From: an uncultured Verrucomicrobiota bacterium
GTDB taxonomy: Bacteria; Verrucomicrobiota; Kiritimatiellia; RFP12; UBA1067
Direction: 5' to 3'
Assembly (NCBI GenBank): GCA_945947925.1
Contig: CAMEZU010000096.1
Coordinates: 1-7,073 of the forward strand
Length of the DNA stretch: 7,073 nucleotides
The notes under the pieces were generated by a model. The model searched no databases and had not been told where the DNA came from. It saw nothing but the letters and a program-made list of their open reading frames with translations. The translations under genes were made by a program, and so were the position numbers. Below, one piece after another: positions 5,731-7,073 of this stretch; the stretch's first letter is position 1; the number at the start of each line of letters is the position of its first letter.

Positions 5731-6452
5731 CCGAGGACATGGCGCATCGTGTAGATGCCAGCGGGCTTGCCCTTCGCCCACTTGAGCGCCTGTAGCGCGC
5801 CGGCGGCAAACGCGGCGCGGTCCTGCGCCTTGTGCGTGATCTCGACGCGCTCAAGGTCGCCCGCGAACATGACGGTGTGGTCGCCGACCACGGACCCGCC
5901 GCGAAGCGCGTGGATCGCAATCTCGCCCGCCGGGCGCTCCCCGAGGTCGCCGTGACGGCCGTAGACGGCCTTGTCGTCCAGCGTGACGCCGCGCCCTTCG
6001 GCCGCGGACTTCGCCAACATGAGTGCCGTCCCAGACGGGGCGTCCTTCTTGTGCTTGTGGTGCATCTCGACGACTTCGACGTCGTACTGCGGACCCAGGA
6101 TCGTCGCCGCCTTCTTGACGAGCTCCAGGAGCAGGTTCACGCCGAGCGAGTAGTTGCCGCTCTGCAGGACGGGAATCTTCGTCGCCGCCGCATCGACCGC
6201 CACCTGCTCCTCGGCCGTGATGCCGGTCGTGCCGATCACGTACGGGATTCCCTGTTCGGCCGCCTTGGTGACGGACGCCGGAACGCCCACGTGATACGAG
6301 AAGTCGATGACGCCCTCGCAGTCCGCGCCCCAGGTCTTCTCATACCCTTCGGCGACGTCGACCTTGTACGCGACCTCGAGGTCGGCTTCCTTGGCGAGTT
6401 CAATCAGTTTCTTGCCCATGCGCCCTGCGGCACCAACGATTGCGATCTTCAT
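5721..6452 (-). CDS. dapB: 4-hydroxy-tetrahydrodipicolinate reductase
   Basis: A cytoplasmic enzyme of the diaminopimelate/lysine pathway that reduces 4-hydroxy-tetrahydrodipicolinate to tetrahydrodipicolinate with NAD(P)H. The N-terminal dinucleotide-binding motif is VGAAGRMG (6-13). GTTG (74-77) lies at the nucleotide site. The catalytic signature EMHHKHKKDAPSGTA spans 129-143, with His131 as the proton donor (His159 in E. coli) and Lys135 (Lys163). GRHGDLGERPAGEI and HALRGGSVVGDH follow at 165-192. At 243 residues it is shorter than the E. coli enzyme (273) but complete. The start at 6452 gives the usual MKIAIVG opening; the ATG at 6455 is equally possible, and an in-frame GTG at 6503 lies within the promoter and is unlikely. 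No other lysine genes are nearby. The stop is 27 bp before gene A, so read-through into A-B-C is possible. Confidence 0.95.
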   Translation of the reverse strand: MKIAIVGAAGRMGKKLIELAKEADLEVAYKVDVAEGYEKTWGADCEGVIDFSYHVGVPASVTKAAEQGIPYVIGTTGITAEEQVAVDAAATKIPVLQSGNYSLGVNLLLELVKKAATILGPQYDVEVVEMHHKHKKDAPSGTALMLAKSAAEGRGVTLDDKAVYGRHGDLGERPAGEIAIHALRGGSVVGDHTVMFAGDLERVEITHKAQDRAAFAAGALQALKWAKGKPAGIYTMRHVLGFD

Positions 6453-6488
6453 CATCTCTGTATTCCCGTGTTTTGAAATTGCCAATGC

Positions 6489-6502
6489 AGTATAGTATAT
6501 CA
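6489..6502 (-). promoter_or_regulatory. promoter of dapB
   Basis: On the minus strand TGATATACT (6494-6502; with two more bases, TGTGATATACT) is an extended -10 box, and a second overlapping TATACT follows at 6489-6494. No convincing -35 is seen at 17 bp. It lies in the 63-bp gap between the hydrolase stop and dapB and leaves a leader of about 35 bases. A weak AGAG before the ATG pair is the only ribosome-binding candidate. Confidence 0.55.
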
Positions 6503-6518
6503 CATCGGGCGGACGGCG

Positions 6519-7073
6519 CTATGGCGGCTCGGGCATCAGCAGGCGCTCCATCGCTAGGGCCGTTGCGGTACGCGGTTCGCGCTGCGTCAGGTAGGACATG
6601 TTCGACGGGACGGACGGATCCCAAGTAAAGGCGCAGTTCGGCTGAAGGTGCAGCGTCCCCTCGACACGGCCGAACCGCTCGCCCGCGCCGTAGACGGCGT
6701 AGAGGATCGTGGTCGGGTCGGCGGTATGGTGATCCCAGTTCGTCCCGAAGCGCCCGCGATGAAGCTCGTACGCGCGCCTCAGCGGGTTGGCCGCAGGAAG
6801 CTCGTGAAAGCGGTCGCCGATGAAGATGTTGTGTCCGATCTCACGTCCGACGAACGTGATGCGCCCCGGGTAGTTCGTGAGCGCGAACACGGCGGCCGGT
6901 GCGTCACGCGTGAAGTTGACGTTGTCCTTCGCCGGATCGTTCGGGAAGTTGCCGCCCATACAGGCCCACTCCTTCACCTTCTGCGCGAGAAGCGTACGCC
7001 CGTCGAGCGGGGAGAGCGCGTCCGGTCCGCTCCGGAGGAGGGACGCGACATTGCTCAGATAGCCGAGCGTGAC
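6519..7073 (-). CDS. nucleoside hydrolase-like protein, N terminus outside window
   Basis: The last 184 residues of a protein resembling the inosine/uridine-preferring nucleoside hydrolase family, which splits nucleosides into ribose and base for salvage. The frame stays open to the window edge, so the internal GTG at 6977 is not the start. In window numbering, VTLGYLSNVASLL (1-13) matches the family's T-x-G-x-L-T/S-N-x-A segment. MGGNFP (39-44) and N53-F-T-R-D57 followed by APAA match the G-G and N-x-x-x-D-P-x-A-A region. HHTADPTTILYAV (115-127) lies where the family has its late His-Asp-Pro motif, which supplies a calcium ligand and the acid group. GREIG (76-80) is also prominent. The N-terminal Asp-rich calcium motif would lie beyond the right edge, so activity cannot be judged. 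It ends in TAG at 6519, 63 bp before dapB, and is probably a separate transcription unit. Confidence 0.75.
   Translation of the reverse strand, partial: VTLGYLSNVASLLRSGPDALSPLDGRTLLAQKVKEWACMGGNFPNDPAKDNVNFTRDAPAAVFALTNYPGRITFVGREIGHNIFIGDRFHELPAANPLRRAYELHRGRFGTNWDHHTADPTTILYAVYGAGERFGRVEGTLHLQPNCAFTWDPSVPSNMSYLTQREPRTATALAMERLLMPEPP

Noticed and set aside
6453..6518. Lysine riboswitch before dapB
   Set aside because: The gap is only 63 bp, far shorter than a lysine aptamer, and no matching paired elements are visible.

Overview
This is a GC-rich bacterial window with one gene on the + strand (a XylR-like AraC-family regulator) and six on the - strand. The minus-strand genes, in transcription order from the right edge, are a nucleoside hydrolase cut by the window end, dapB (lysine/diaminopimelate synthesis), a MotA/TolQ/ExbB-like channel protein (called A here), its single-pass membrane partner (B), a long exported helical protein (C), and a Mpv17/PMP22-like membrane protein. 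The hydrolase style, the XylR-like regulator and the GC-rich Ala/Arg/Glu-heavy proteins suggest a Gram-negative of the PVC group (Lentisphaerae/Kiritimatiellota-like). That assignment is inference and weak, because there is no rRNA or other strong phylogenetic marker.

Layout. Positions 1-209 are non-coding or gene-edge DNA: a cluster of 10-bp repeats at the extreme left, an imperfect dyad, a good intrinsic terminator and an extended -10 promoter for the regulator. The regulator (210-1358) converges on the Mpv17-like gene with 16 bp between them. From 5693 down to 1375, four minus-strand genes are packed with gaps of 12, -4 and 9 bp and look like one operon. Genes B and C have strong Shine-Dalgarno sites. 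Gene A has none and instead starts directly below an extended -10 box. dapB lies just upstream with its own promoter, so the A-B-C operon can be transcribed alone or by read-through from dapB.

The most interesting part is A-B-C. A has four predicted membrane helices with the channel signature, then a cytoplasmic tail built of nine exact-length 11-residue repeats. B has one membrane helix that aligns by eye with ExbD/TolR/MotB/ZorB, but the usual proton-binding Asp is a Gln, and it has no visible OmpA peptidoglycan-binding domain. C is an exported helical protein with a Pro/Glu-rich linker like a periplasm spanner and a small C-terminal domain. I do not recognise this combination as TolQR, ExbBD-TonB, MotAB, GldLM or Zorya. 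It may be an undescribed three-part envelope machine, perhaps with the Mpv17-like protein as a fourth member. Its function cannot be read from the sequence.
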